Assembly (NCBI GenBank): GCA_948146395.1
Contig: OX411544.1
Span: forward strand, 59,201,642-59,265,641
Source of the DNA: Fragum whitleyi
Lineage: Eukaryota > Mollusca > Bivalvia > Cardiida > Cardiidae
Direction: 5' to 3'
Length of the DNA: 64,000 bases
The notes beneath the pieces were generated by a model. That model was given only the letters and a program-made list of their open reading frames with translations. It had not been told where the DNA came from and searched no databases. Each line of letters begins with the position of its first letter. Within the stretch, counting starts at the first letter, position 1. Positions 1 to 12,600 of the stretch are shown here, piece after piece. The position numbers were made by a program, and so were the translations under genes.

Positions 1-507
1 TGCTCGGCTTGGGTTATACAGCAGTCGAAGGTACGTAAAATAGAATAGATCTTACTTAAAGAAGAGAGGGATATCGAGTAATAGTAATATAAAAGCCTCT
101 ATAAAGGCTATTACACTGTTTTTTAACAACCCATGGAGCTGCCGTCATAGGGCAGTTAGTAGCGAGTAAAACTATCATTTACAAGATCTCAATTTGATCC
201 CCGACAGGGCACGCTTCTTTCCCAAATCTCCCTAAAATTAGTCTAGGAATAGATGTAAGAGTAGTACCGGTGCGAGAGATTCCATAAATCCATTGTTAGG
301 TGCTCCAGCTGTTAAAATATGATTGAAAATTTATATGATTCTAACTAGATAATAGTATCTAAAAATCTAATTGTCAAATAAGTGAAAGCCTGCGCATGTG
401 ATTTTTGCCATTTTATGTCATTTTAAGACCAAAACCTCGTACTTAAGGCTTGAATAGTAATGTTTTTGTCCCCCAAATGACGATTCGGCTTTCGATTTTT
501 AATTCAG
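1..507. other. Intron of gene A (5' edge)
   Basis: No coding exon is recognisable here. Gene B's equivalent exon (31706) is joined directly to a signal-peptide exon, so gene A's signal-peptide exon should lie left of the window and this stretch should be intron. It ends in the TTCAG acceptor at 503-507. Confidence 0.6.
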
Positions 508-684
508 CCCAGACAGATCCAGTATTTTCCACGGGTCTTCCTACCTCCTACAGTATTTTAGACTCGACGGGCACTGGCGTTAGTGTGGCTGACGTCATAT
601 TTACAGACGCCGACGGCGACACCCTGGATCTTGACATGGTGGTAAATGAATATTTCCAGTTTGTTGACAACGGTGCTAATACAG
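508..684 (+). CDS. Gene A exon a (cadherin repeat 1, first half)
   Basis: Acceptor TTCAG at 503-507, donor GTAACA from 685, 177 nt, phase 1 to 1. It encodes QTDPVFSTGLPTSYSI... and FTDADGDTLDL. Gene B's counterpart is 31706-31867 (162 nt). Confidence 0.85.
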
Positions 685-3600
685 GTAACAAAATACATGT
701 ACACTACTGGTTTAGTTTTAGCATATTTTTCTAACAACTGTTGAAATTTTTAACAATTCCGTAAGATTCTGATCTAGGGGAAAGCATTAGGTATTCTAAT
801 GAATAATACACATGGTCTTTGATGGTCAAAGGGTGCTGAGTCGTCGTTCAAAGAAAGGGGAGGCGTTACACAGTATAAACCGGAAGTTGAAAGTAGCCTG
901 GACTGCAAGTTAAAATTTATTACATTATTCTTAAAGTGTTACCCAGAATGAAACTTTTTTAAAGATTTTATCGATTTTGATGTGTTACTTTGATAGATTT
1001 GAAGAGTTTTGGTCACCAAGATTATTTGCTACGAGTTCTACAAATTACAGGTCGAATTTCGAATATGCATACTCATTGCATATCAATGGCTCAGCGCGAA
1101 ACAGTTGTTACTCCCTATATGTTTATAGGGAGTTACAACTGTTTCGCGCTAAGCAATCGATATACTAGTGATAGTGGCAACTAGTGCACTCATGAACTAT
1201 CCACGTATCTGATCTTGGAATAAGTTACGATTTAAGTTTGGTTATATTAGATTTGTTTCATCTTTGACAGACCCACATATTATTCCATTGGTAATTACGA
1301 TATGCTCAACTTAATGCCAATAGTATATATTCCGTTTGCGATCTCCTTCATGAAAGGGGGGGGGGTCTTCGTAAGATAGATATTTAAATAAGAAACTTGG
1401 TCCAGAAGATATCAAAAATAGTTTAAATCATATCAAAGAGGAAGTTAGAATTTCTGTTATAGTTTCGACCGTAGTCAGCATTGTACAAATATCCTAGGTT
1501 CCGAAATGATGTGGAACTATTGAGAGTCCACTACCTTAAGTATTGACCCTTGTCTGTCTGCTCTCATAAGCAATTTGTTGAATCTCGAGTAATAATCATA
1601 TATCTGTATAATCATCCTTTTGTAAGCATTACGAAATGCGACGTCAATTTGACCATTGCTGGAATCAATCTCTTTTTTTAATATTTGAAACGCGTGACAG
1701 GTCAAAACTATTTAATATTTAGGAAAATAACGCATTTTTTATTATTTCAATTCCAATATCTTTTTCAGCTTACATTTCCATGCATATTATAAGAATAATT
1801 AAGCATAACATTTGTTTTATAAAATTCTAGACACGATAAAAAATTGTGACTTCTAACAATAGTTTCCAAGTTTTTATGGGTTTTCTTCAAAACGTTGTTA
1901 CAGACAAAGTCATATATCTAAACAGATATGTTGGATACATCGTCAATCCAGTTGTTGAACTCGGAAGCGGTGAGATTAAGGCTACTGCTTTGCTTTCAGG
2001 GGCAAGAGTATTCGAAAGAGACTCTATCAGCTCTAGCTTTCGTTAGGATCGAACAAAGAAAGGATTAAATGTAACCTCGTCGTTGCGCATATAGTTAACA
2101 ACATCGTGAAATTGACATTCATCTCGATCAAAAGCATTCAGAATCACTCACTCAGCGCTCCATTCATCTATTCGAACATCCACTGAAATCATTTGTCCTT
2201 GAAGAAATATAAAGCTATTTATAGAACTTTTATGCATATTTTATTAAAGGGAGATAACAAATATCGCTAAGTTTGTTCAGCCTGAACAAAATTTGCGATA
2301 TCGGATAACCGCCCTTTCATATCACTCAAAACTCACTCATCGCACTCTTTCAATTTCGTTAAAAATCATCAATTATTCATTCACCTTGTAAATTCCTCGA
2401 TGTTGTTAACTGTAGAACGAAACAAATCTTTAGTTTTCAAAGTACTGCAAGTGCTGAATCCAAATGTTTCCTTTTCGATCCTAGGTACCTTATCAACAGA
2501 TGCCTATACGGCTGTTTTGGGTGCTTCTGGGACAATAGTGACCCTGACCTTCATTGCGCTAGACCCAACATTTCGGACAGCTACTGTGAACTACAATATA
2601 ACAGTTACCAATGAGGTAAAGGGTATTGAGTGCTACTTAAAGTTAAAATATAAAACTTTTTATGTTACTCTTGTTTTCCCTCGTGCTGTCCACGGTATAT
2701 TTTCTTTCTTTTTCTTTAGATATACATTTCATATCATATTTTGCATGGACCTGTATCGTGATCAGCCATTAATCCCACCTCATAGTAATTGTCCGATGGA
2801 TACCCCTTGACTAAATATTTTTTCCAATTTCATATCGAGGGGTCGGTGCAACACTATTGTAAGTGCCTATATGATAATAGGCACTTACAATAGTGTTTGA
2901 CTGACCCCTTGATTTTAAATTTGTCCTTCTTACCTAGGTCAAAATTTCTGCCTTTCAGGCCCCAACCTTATCGGGGTTACCAACATCAACACAGTTACAC
3001 GAGGACACGTACCTTCAAACTCTCGTGTATAACATCACGTGTTCAGATCCTAGCGACACTGTATCAGCCAGTCTCGTGTCCGTGACACCATCAAATGCGC
3101 CGTCACAGGAGTTCTTCTTTGCGCAGAAAATATCAACAACTTCCGGTATGGTTTATTGCATTTTTACGACATGGAAGATATTTATGAAACATGTAATCTA
3201 CTGGTTAGAGACCAATTCTCGCCGAGTAACAGTTCTCGCCAACTAAACAAGTTCACCGTAAAGACGAAAAGGAAACCGTTCTGAAATAAATTATGTTGAC
3301 AACAACTTATTATATTCTGTAAATAATTTGTTGTAAATGGAGTTTGCGTCTTTACTATGAAAATTGTCAGTTGGCGAGAAATGGTGCAGGGCGAGAATTG
3401 GTCTCCAACCAGTATAACTTCAGACCAAAGTCGACCGATTGCTACTAAAATATTCTAAAGTAGCCCAACTATGTGCTTGAGAAACGACGGGATTTCAACA
3501 ATCCGTGAAAATGAATGTCTCTGAAATTTGTGAATATCATCTTGTTAAAGAAATGAATAGCATATCTAAGTCAAAACGGCAATATATTCTTTCCGTAGTG

Positions 3601-6600
3601 TCAAATTAGATAGTTCGACAGAACAGATTTAGCATGAAAAAGCCAATATTCTTGATGTTTCGCTCTTCAAGACTGCACAGGACGAAGAGCAATGGAACTA
3701 TGATTGCTTGTACCTAAACCTAGGAGAATTTTAGGCATTTTTGTAGGTAGTTAAGGACATACTTATATTATCCCCAATTTCAAAGTAAACTTTTGAATGC
3801 AATTCAATAAATGTTTTCTTTAATCAATTTCTAGTTTACGCTGTGTACTCACGATCCCAGGCTGACCCGTCCCAAGGTGTGTTCAGTTATAACACTCAAC
3901 GTGACTTCACAATACGGGTGGCCTGTACCGACAACAAAGATACAGTGACCGGAGACCTTACTGTAAATTTACAACAAAACCAGCCACCGGTTATTACAAC
4001 ACCAAGCGGTAGGTATCTTGAAAATAAAACTACAAAAAAGAGATTACAGAAGAATATGAGAGAAAGCTGGACAATATATATTTGATCCGTACCGTGATGA
4101 TAGACCACATAGAAATTCCGCAAAATGAATATTTGAAAAAAAAGCAGTTCCAGAAGCGATCAATCAGAGGTTGCATTTCAAAGATTCTTTCGCAAGAAGG
4201 TATAGATTGATCATTCTAGATGCAGAAAACTGGCAACGTGCGAAAAGTAATGAACCTTACTCATTCTGCGTGGACACTTCACTCAAAACCCAGATGGCCC
4301 TTTTTGCGTGACGGGTCTCACATAAGCTTTTGGTTTACTACCAAACTGTAGGAGGTTTTATATCTTTTTATGTTTCTGCAGGTCTTATAATAAATAGAAT
4401 ATCAATTTTAAATGATAATAATGAATTCGGTGTTCAATAACCACTCATTTAATATCCTCTGCTTATAACATGCTAAGTCATTTTATTTGATAAATCCAAG
4501 CAAAAGGTAAATACAAAGTGCATCCATCCCTTCTTTTCTGATGCCGGAATATTAATGAAATCAAGGACCAACTGGCAAATATTTATCATCTGCTATTTGA
4601 CAGCTCAACTGATTTTAATTGACTGTACCAACTTTAATTGCATAGGACCTTAATTAATAAGGTTAACTGTACGATGTTACATAACATTCTACTCACGTTT
4701 AATTAAAGCGGCTGCAGCACAGAGCGTTGCCTCGAATGTAGTAGCGGGTGCCATTGTTTATACCTTAGTAGCAACGGACAATGAAAACAATCCAGTAACA
4801 TTCAACGTTGCCAGTAATCCTACAAACCCACCTTTTCGTGTTCTGTCGTGTAAGCAAATAACATCTTTCTTGATTAATTATTTATTATCACGTCTTTTAG
4901 AAATTTGAAATTTTTTATTGAAAAGCGACACTTTTAGAATCCGGCTACGGTAAATTGGACTTATAGGTTTTTCAGCATATCTGCTCAAAGTGGGAATGTC
5001 ATGATTAATTAAGTCCAATTAATTAATTTGTATGAGAAATCAATTCATTATCTATCTTAACAGCAGGTTCATCACATTTTAAAATAAATGGCAAATTTTC
5101 TTTATGGCGTCTGCCTCTTGGTTTTGATAATACCAAAAATACCCTGCGTTCAAACGGTGCAAACTGTTTGCCAATTTTACCCCGCTTCGCAACGTCACGT
5201 GCTAAGCGGGGAACAATTGGCAAACAAACAAACAAACAAACGAACACGGGGTATTTAACTGCACCGAGCATTTGAACACAGGACTGGATACTATTTGTAT
5301 AGTGTAACATTTTTAAAATTCTTAAGCTGGAGCAGTCCAGGCCACAGCGGATATGTCAACAGCTTCGTCATCATCCTATGTATTGACCATCACTCCACAG
5401 GACGCCAAGAACAGTGGAACTTCTGTTACTTTGACATTGACTATTTCAGGTAATCTACTTCATTGGAAGACCTGCGTGTGTTTTCTCCCTTATTTGTCCC
5501 TTGGGCTAAATCAGAGGTGCTCTTAAATCACTGTCGGCGCTTTAAGAATTGTTCTGTGGATTTTATCCATGGTTTCTTTGGGGAAATTGTGAATTTTATT
5601 TTTGTAAATACAAACAATTTATTTTTGCAAATCGTATTTATGATAAATGTTCAATTGTAAAGTTGAGAATAAATGTTTTTTATCAAACATATCTTAAAAT
5701 TTGCGCAATAATTGATTTAGAACTTATGTTTTAATTTAATAGTGCAAAGGAAACAGGGATAAAACCCAGGGTAGCCGCTTAGGACCCTTACTCTTTTGGG
5801 AGTATTTCAAGGGAGATAACCAACCGATATCCCTCATTGTTATAAGGAAAATAAAGTACCGATCTGGTATGTCTCTTTGGCCAATTATAAACAAGCTTGC
5901 AAGGGCTGGAAGTATATCGTGAACTTACACAAATGTCCAATGTTAATAAACCACTACAAAGAATTAATGACATTAATATTAGATTATTATCACATAGAAA
6001 GTTAAGAAATAACTCGATATAAGCAAATCCCATATTTTCAACAATGCCTTCGCTCCACAAGGTATTATGTTTTTTAATTAAAACAACTACATATTGTCGT
6101 CGATGGCATGTTTGAAATAAGTCCAGTCTGAAATAGATTGTGTCTTCAAGTGCCAAGCAAAATTAGCCTGTCTGAAAGTGAAATCTGAAAACAGACAATA
6201 GTTAGGACCTTAGTCAGTCAGCACAGTCGGACAACAATCGATATATTTCTCAGATGTTTACTTGTAGTTTGTCGGGTTACATAATGTATATTACACTTCT
6301 ATCTACATTTCAGGTTCTAACACAGCACCAACGTTTTCAAACTTGAACAACACAATCACAGTGAACGAGAACACAGCCACTTCTACATCTATATTCACAG
6401 TCTCAGCCACTGACGGGGATGGTGATACACTCACCAAGTATTTTTTGTCATCCAACCCAGCAATAGGAACATCGCTGTTCGAGCTCGATGGCAGTAATGT
6501 CTTCATTTGTTTTGTATCTTTTTTGATGTTGTTTTTTGTTTTGTTTCAAATCAACAAAATCAAATTGCATGTTTTTTTACGAAAGACTCACATTGTAATT

Positions 6601-9600
6601 GAAGCAAATGCTGTACCAGAACAAAACTTCGAAGTTACGTTCTTTTTCCATTCTCTAATACAAATGTGTCAGTAATGTATATAAATTTATTTGAATACTC
6701 TATATAAGTTGAGCAAACTCATCTATAAACGTTGTCCCCATGATAAACTGCATTATATTTCACATTCTTATTCTTTAATCATTTTACCTTTTTCGCACTA
6801 AGCTATCGATATGAAGACCAGTCGGGATTTTTTTTCATGTAATGAATCCTTTTGTAAACTGATACCACCTGACCGATTACATGAGTTGATATCAGGCAGT
6901 CTTTTTTTAGAAATAATTTGCATACACTTTCACTTGAATTTCTTTTATCTTTAAGGGCTTATTATAATGCAGTATTGACAAATGATTGCATGTTTGATAT
7001 ATTAATATTGAAGCGTACATATCAATGCTATCTGGTCTCGGTTGCGAGAAATTATCATGACTAGGCTAAGCCTCGTCATGATAGATTCTCCCAACCTCGA
7101 CCTGATAACATACATATTTCAAGGTACTAAGATACTTTTCTATACATATCTTCTAGGTGACAACATAAACACAATATCAGCTCTTAATTACGAGACTCTT
7201 ACGGCCAAAGTGTACGAGTTAACTATAGCGGTAACTGACGGGACTGCTACAGCAACCGCAACACTGACTGTGTCCCTGGTAGATATAAATGAAAACTTGG
7301 CATGGACTGCTTCAACATACAGAGCAGATATCGCAGAAGGATCCGTAAGTTTTCTGGATTCGAGTATTCATCTGATTGATTGATTGATTGATTGAATAGA
7401 GTTTAACGCCGCTTTTAACATTTTTTTTTCAGTTATATCGCGGCGACTGGAGCACCTAACAATGGATTCCTGGTATTTCAAGCACACGTACAACCATCAC
7501 ATTCTTTCCTAGCCTCCAGCTGCTATCTCACATGGGTCTACGATTATCAACCCATAGGTGAGAGACAAATAGTGTATCCATCTGAACATTGGTTCATAGC
7601 TATTGGTGAATGATTCATATTCAAGCATCAACATGTCTGTTAAAACTAAACTTGAAAATATGGTGAGTTTATTTGGTAAAATGAATTAAATTTTTTCAAA
7701 AACTTTTCATTATTTCTGAGTCCGATACTTACTTCAAAGCCAACTGTTTAATAAAATTTCTCCTCATGCATTGTAGGCTGTCGGAACAACTTTAACCAAT
7801 TTAGGATTAAACACGACGGATCCTGATATAAACGATACTTTATCGTGCACCATGGCTTGTGTTCTTGCTGGGTAAATATTCTATCTAAATACTTATTGAT
7901 TTGTTTAAAGCTGCTCTTTCACAGAACGGGAAAATGTGATTTTTGAAAATTTTTGTATAATCAATGGGAATTAACGACCTCATGATGTTGGAGCCTTTAA
8001 AATAATAAGATTCAATCTGGTAATGCATGGGAAGAAAGACTGATATTCCTGAATTTAGCGAAAAATCATTCTAAAAAATAAAGCATCTACTAACGCCTTA
8101 AAAATATTCTTCAATTTCCAGTCAACTATTTCGGCATCTGAATTCCGCATGTTTGTCCTTTTCAATCAAAGATAAAGGTAAAAATATTTGACAGCTGGAA
8201 ACATCTTATCATTATAAGCAAAAATGAAAGATTATTCACAGAAAGTAACGATTTTGTAATTTATAGACTCAAAATAAATAGACTGGATCCCTTACTGATC
8301 TTGCTGCTTCGCAAAATAAGTTACAAAATTATTGAAATACAATATGTTGATTTTAGTGCCAATACCCTTGGGCCATTCTTAATCGTCTTAAAATACACAT
8401 ATTTCAAAATCTTAGAACAAATTTTGTATTTTTGCAATGAAAAACTGTGAAAGAGCAGCTTTAAATTGCTATTTCGTTATTTTGTTATTATAACTGTTTT
8501 CATCATTATTTTCTTTTTTCTGTTTCCGTTATTGTTGTTTGTTTTTAAAGGCCGGAACCGCAAAGCTTTGAAAGGGAATTCTCGTAAAACGCATTATGAA
8601 ATCATCTTATAAGGGTTTTTCCTGAATTATGTGAGAACTGTGGATTTGGCGAAGAGAAATGATTTTAAGGAAAAGTATACAAAAAAAGCAATAAACATGT
8701 ATAAAAAAGAAGACTTATTATAGTTGAACTATCGTCAAGTCCTGACAGTGTTGATTTATCTTAAATTTAACCTTTATATTATTTATTTCATTATAAAACA
8801 TTCACTACTAAAATTACTTGAATTAATTGCACTTGATTTGTCTCTTGTTGCAGCTTTTTCAGCATAGCATCTGGTTGCATAGTGACTGTATCAACGGTAT
8901 ATAGTCTAGATTCAGGTCTCGCCAATACAGTTGTGTGCAATGTTAGCGGATCCGATAGCGGTGGAAATACAGCAACAACTACATTAACTATAGATATAGG
9001 TAATGTATTAAATGAGCCTGTGCGGGACATTTCCAACAATTTCACACCAGTGCTATGAACAACTTTGGTTAGCGTTGACAACGACACAATGCAAAAACAA
9101 TGTGTGCCAACTGCATGAAGATTTATTTAGACCTTATGTATATATATAGCGCATAGTAAATATTCTGACCAGCTTGTGCGTCTGCACAGGCTGGCCAGAA
9201 TCTTTACTGTGCGCACATGTGAAATTGTTGAAAATGTCATGCACAGGCTCAAATCAGGTTTCACCAATACTGTTGTGTGTAATGTCAGTGGATCCGATGG
9301 CGGTGGAAATACAGCAACAACTACATTGACTATAGATATAGGTAATGTATTAAATCAGGCCTCGCCCAATACTGTTGTGTGTAATGTTAGCGGATCCGAT
9401 AGCGGTGGAAATACAGCAACAACTACATTGACTATAGATATAGGTAATGTATTAAATCAGGTCTCGGCCATAATACTGTTGTGTGTAATTTTAGTGGATC
9501 CGATAGCGGTGGAAATACAGCAACAACTACATTAACTATAGATATAGGTAATGTATTAAATCAGGCCTCGCCCAATACTGTTGGGGGTAATGTTAGCGGA

Positions 9601-12600
9601 TCCGATAGCGGTGGAAATACAGCAACAACTACATTGACTATAGATATAGGTAATGTATTAAATCAGGCCTCGCCCAATACTGTTGTTTGTAATGTTAGCG
9701 GATCCAATAGCGGTGGAAATACAGCAACAACTACATTAACTATAGATATAGGTAATGTATTAAATCAGGCCTCGCCCAATACTGTTTTGTGTAATGTTAG
9801 CGGATCCGATAGCGGTGGAAATACAGCAACAACTACATTGACTATAGATATAGGTAATGTATTAAATCAGGCCTCGCCCAATACTGTTGTTTGTAATGTT
9901 AGCGGATCCGATAGCGGTGGAAATACAGCAACAACTACATTCTATAGATATAGGTAATGTATCAAATCAGGTCTCGCCAATACTGTTGGGGGTAATGTTA
10001 GCGGATCCGATAGCGGTGGAAATACAGCAACAACTACATTAACTATAGATATAGGTAATGTATCAAATCAGGCCTCGCCCAATACTGTTGGGGGTAATGT
10101 TAGCGGATCCGATAGCGGTGGAAATACAGCAACAACTACATTAACTATAGATATAGGTAATGTATTAAATCAGGTCTCGCCAATACTGTTGTTTGTAATG
10201 TTAGCGGATCCGATAGCGGTGGAAATACAGCAACAACTACATTGACTATAGATATAGGTAATGTATTTAATCAGGTCTCTTCCATGCTGTTGCGTGTAAT
10301 TTTAGTGGATTGGATAACATCGGAATACCACCTTTGACTCATTTACTATAGAAACACGTAATGATACTATTAAGACCTCTACTAAAATTATGTTTGTTAT
10401 AAGAAATGTAACCGGAATTGTGTCGTGAATATTAATGTTGTAGAAAGAACGTAATTCAGAGGAATAATGTCACTCACATTTAGATCAGCTTGAGTATCAT
10501 GCTATGCAAGAGTGTTTTCCGGAAGCATCCGACAACCAAACTGTTTTTCACTGTAATTAATCTTTTTCATTTCCCACTGCGTTAAAAGAACTCAAATCCG
10601 CAATTATTTTATGCACAGATCCTCGCCAACCTTTGACGATTATGAAATATAGTAACCACGGACTCTTTTAAAACATCTTCAGTTTCCTTTTTCAGTGGAC
10701 ACCAACAATTACACACCAACTTTCGCTCCTACCATCTATCGATACTCGATAACCGGCTATGAGGCCAACAATACGACACTTGGTTCTGTTACGGCGACTG
10801 ACAGTGATGCAGGGACATTCGGGGACTTCTCGTATTCACTAAATCAAAGGTTGCTTCCAACTACGGTCTTCAATGTAGGTTTTATTTATACTGTACAACC
10901 TCGTATTTGTTTGTTTCGAAGTATATATAACTTTTTTTTAATTAAATATTTATGAAAGGGAAATGAAATTCGCCCGAAATTGGAATGTTGGCCTGTCAAA
11001 GGAGAAATTAGGCACCAAATAAAGAAATTTTCACTGAAATGAAAGGTGAATTTTCAGTAAATCACGTTGTGGCATTATTCCAAGTGAAATATGGTCATTT
11101 TGTTCGCAATTATACCTTTGTTGATCCCTAATTACATCTTAACTCTAGTCATAGCTGCTTCTTAACCAACTTGCTCTGCTTTATAAATGTAACTAAAGTT
11201 ATCAATTTTTAGGCCTGTAATTTCAATCGAGCTGTACTAGTAATATCTTCAAATAACTTTCCAAAACACTGTCTAGTTAATTATTTTAGTGTTTATCTCG
11301 GGGCATGTTCAACTAAACATCTTGCGATCATTTTTTTTTTGTAAGTCAAAAATTTAAGTTGCTTCTACAGAAGTAACTAATTATGGAATTCTGCACTTCA
11401 TTGTCTCATTGGGACGATTCCAGTGAGATATTGCAAGGCAGACTCTTACAATGAATGAAAACACTAGTTTAGTCAACTTTAATCTGACATTTAACAAAAT
11501 GAAATAAGACAAGTTTCTAATGTTTTCCTCCGATTGGAACATGAACATTAGTATGTTCTAGAAGACTGCGACCAGCCGATTTAATAACCATGTAGCCCCC
11601 ATTACATGGCGAAACAAAATATACTCGTCCAAATCGATAGAAGTTGCGGAAGACATTCTAGTTGATACAGTTGATTTCAAAAATCGCTGTATTTTGTAAA
11701 AACAAAATCTTGTGGAAGGTGACTTAAATACTCGTAACAAGCAAATGCCATTTTCTACGATATTTTCAGAAGCTTTTTCATTTAGGGTTATTTGAAAGTG
11801 GGACTTTTCGAAATGGGTAAGATTCTGTCAGCAAAATTTCCTTTTAGATCAACTCGACTTCTGGAGAGATAACAACTGCTATCAGCATAGAGAACTGTAA
11901 TTGTACTGGTATCACGTGGGTTATTCCTGTTTATGCTACGGATCTAGGTGGACTTATAGGGACCGCTACAGCAGTCATCACCATAACGGCTACAACAACT
12001 GAACCAGTCGTCGTAACTACTGAAAGGTTGTGTTTGTCTCAAATACATTTTAGAAAACTGGTATGCCTAATCAATGGAAATTGGTTAAAGCTCTAATTTG
12101 GTGCCATCACTTTTTATAAATTTACCTGACTGGAATCTCAAATTTTTTGATAATGTCCCATATCCTTCTATCCATGCATTTAACTATAATAATAATTGTG
12201 ATCCGTCACGCGAAAAGGGACCATCGAGGTTGTGCGTAAAGTGTCGAACTTAGTCAGACTGCGCGGATTGCGCAGACTGACTAGGGTTGAAACATTTTGC
12301 ACCGTGCCTGTTTTCTGAATCTAGAATGGTCAATCTACCTTCCAGTGAATGGTCCCTTTTCGCATGACGGGTCACAATTTATTAAAAACTAAAACCGTTG
12401 ACAGACTCAGAGCAATTGTCTGTATTCTATAAATTTAAATAAAACAGAATCATTCGTTTTTATGCCCCCGTATCGACAGGTCGGGGATAAATGCTTTGTC
12501 TTCTCTTTACTTCATTAAACAACAAACAACACCATCTTTATGCTGCACCTTGACGAGGGGTTATAGCGTTTATTCTGGAGATAGCAATGGCAGCAACAAC

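Noticed and set aside
1846..2046. 66-codon open frame before M4
   Set aside because: Lies in an intron of gene A, not matched by gene B, no flanking splice sites in phase.
8863..8999. Alternative start of exon j at the second AG (8862)
   Set aside because: Would shorten the exon by 9 nt relative to its exact-length homologue and drop the FFS that aligns with YFS in gene B.
8791..9087. 98-codon minus-strand frame over exon j
   Set aside because: Shadow of the exon and of the adjoining MITE; no motif.
9176..9957. Open frames with repeated NTATTTLTIDIGNVLNQ over the 102-bp array
   Set aside because: They arise because the unit is 102 bp. They start inside an MITE, run across donor-like sites and are interrupted by unit-length changes; no acceptor links them in frame to exon j.
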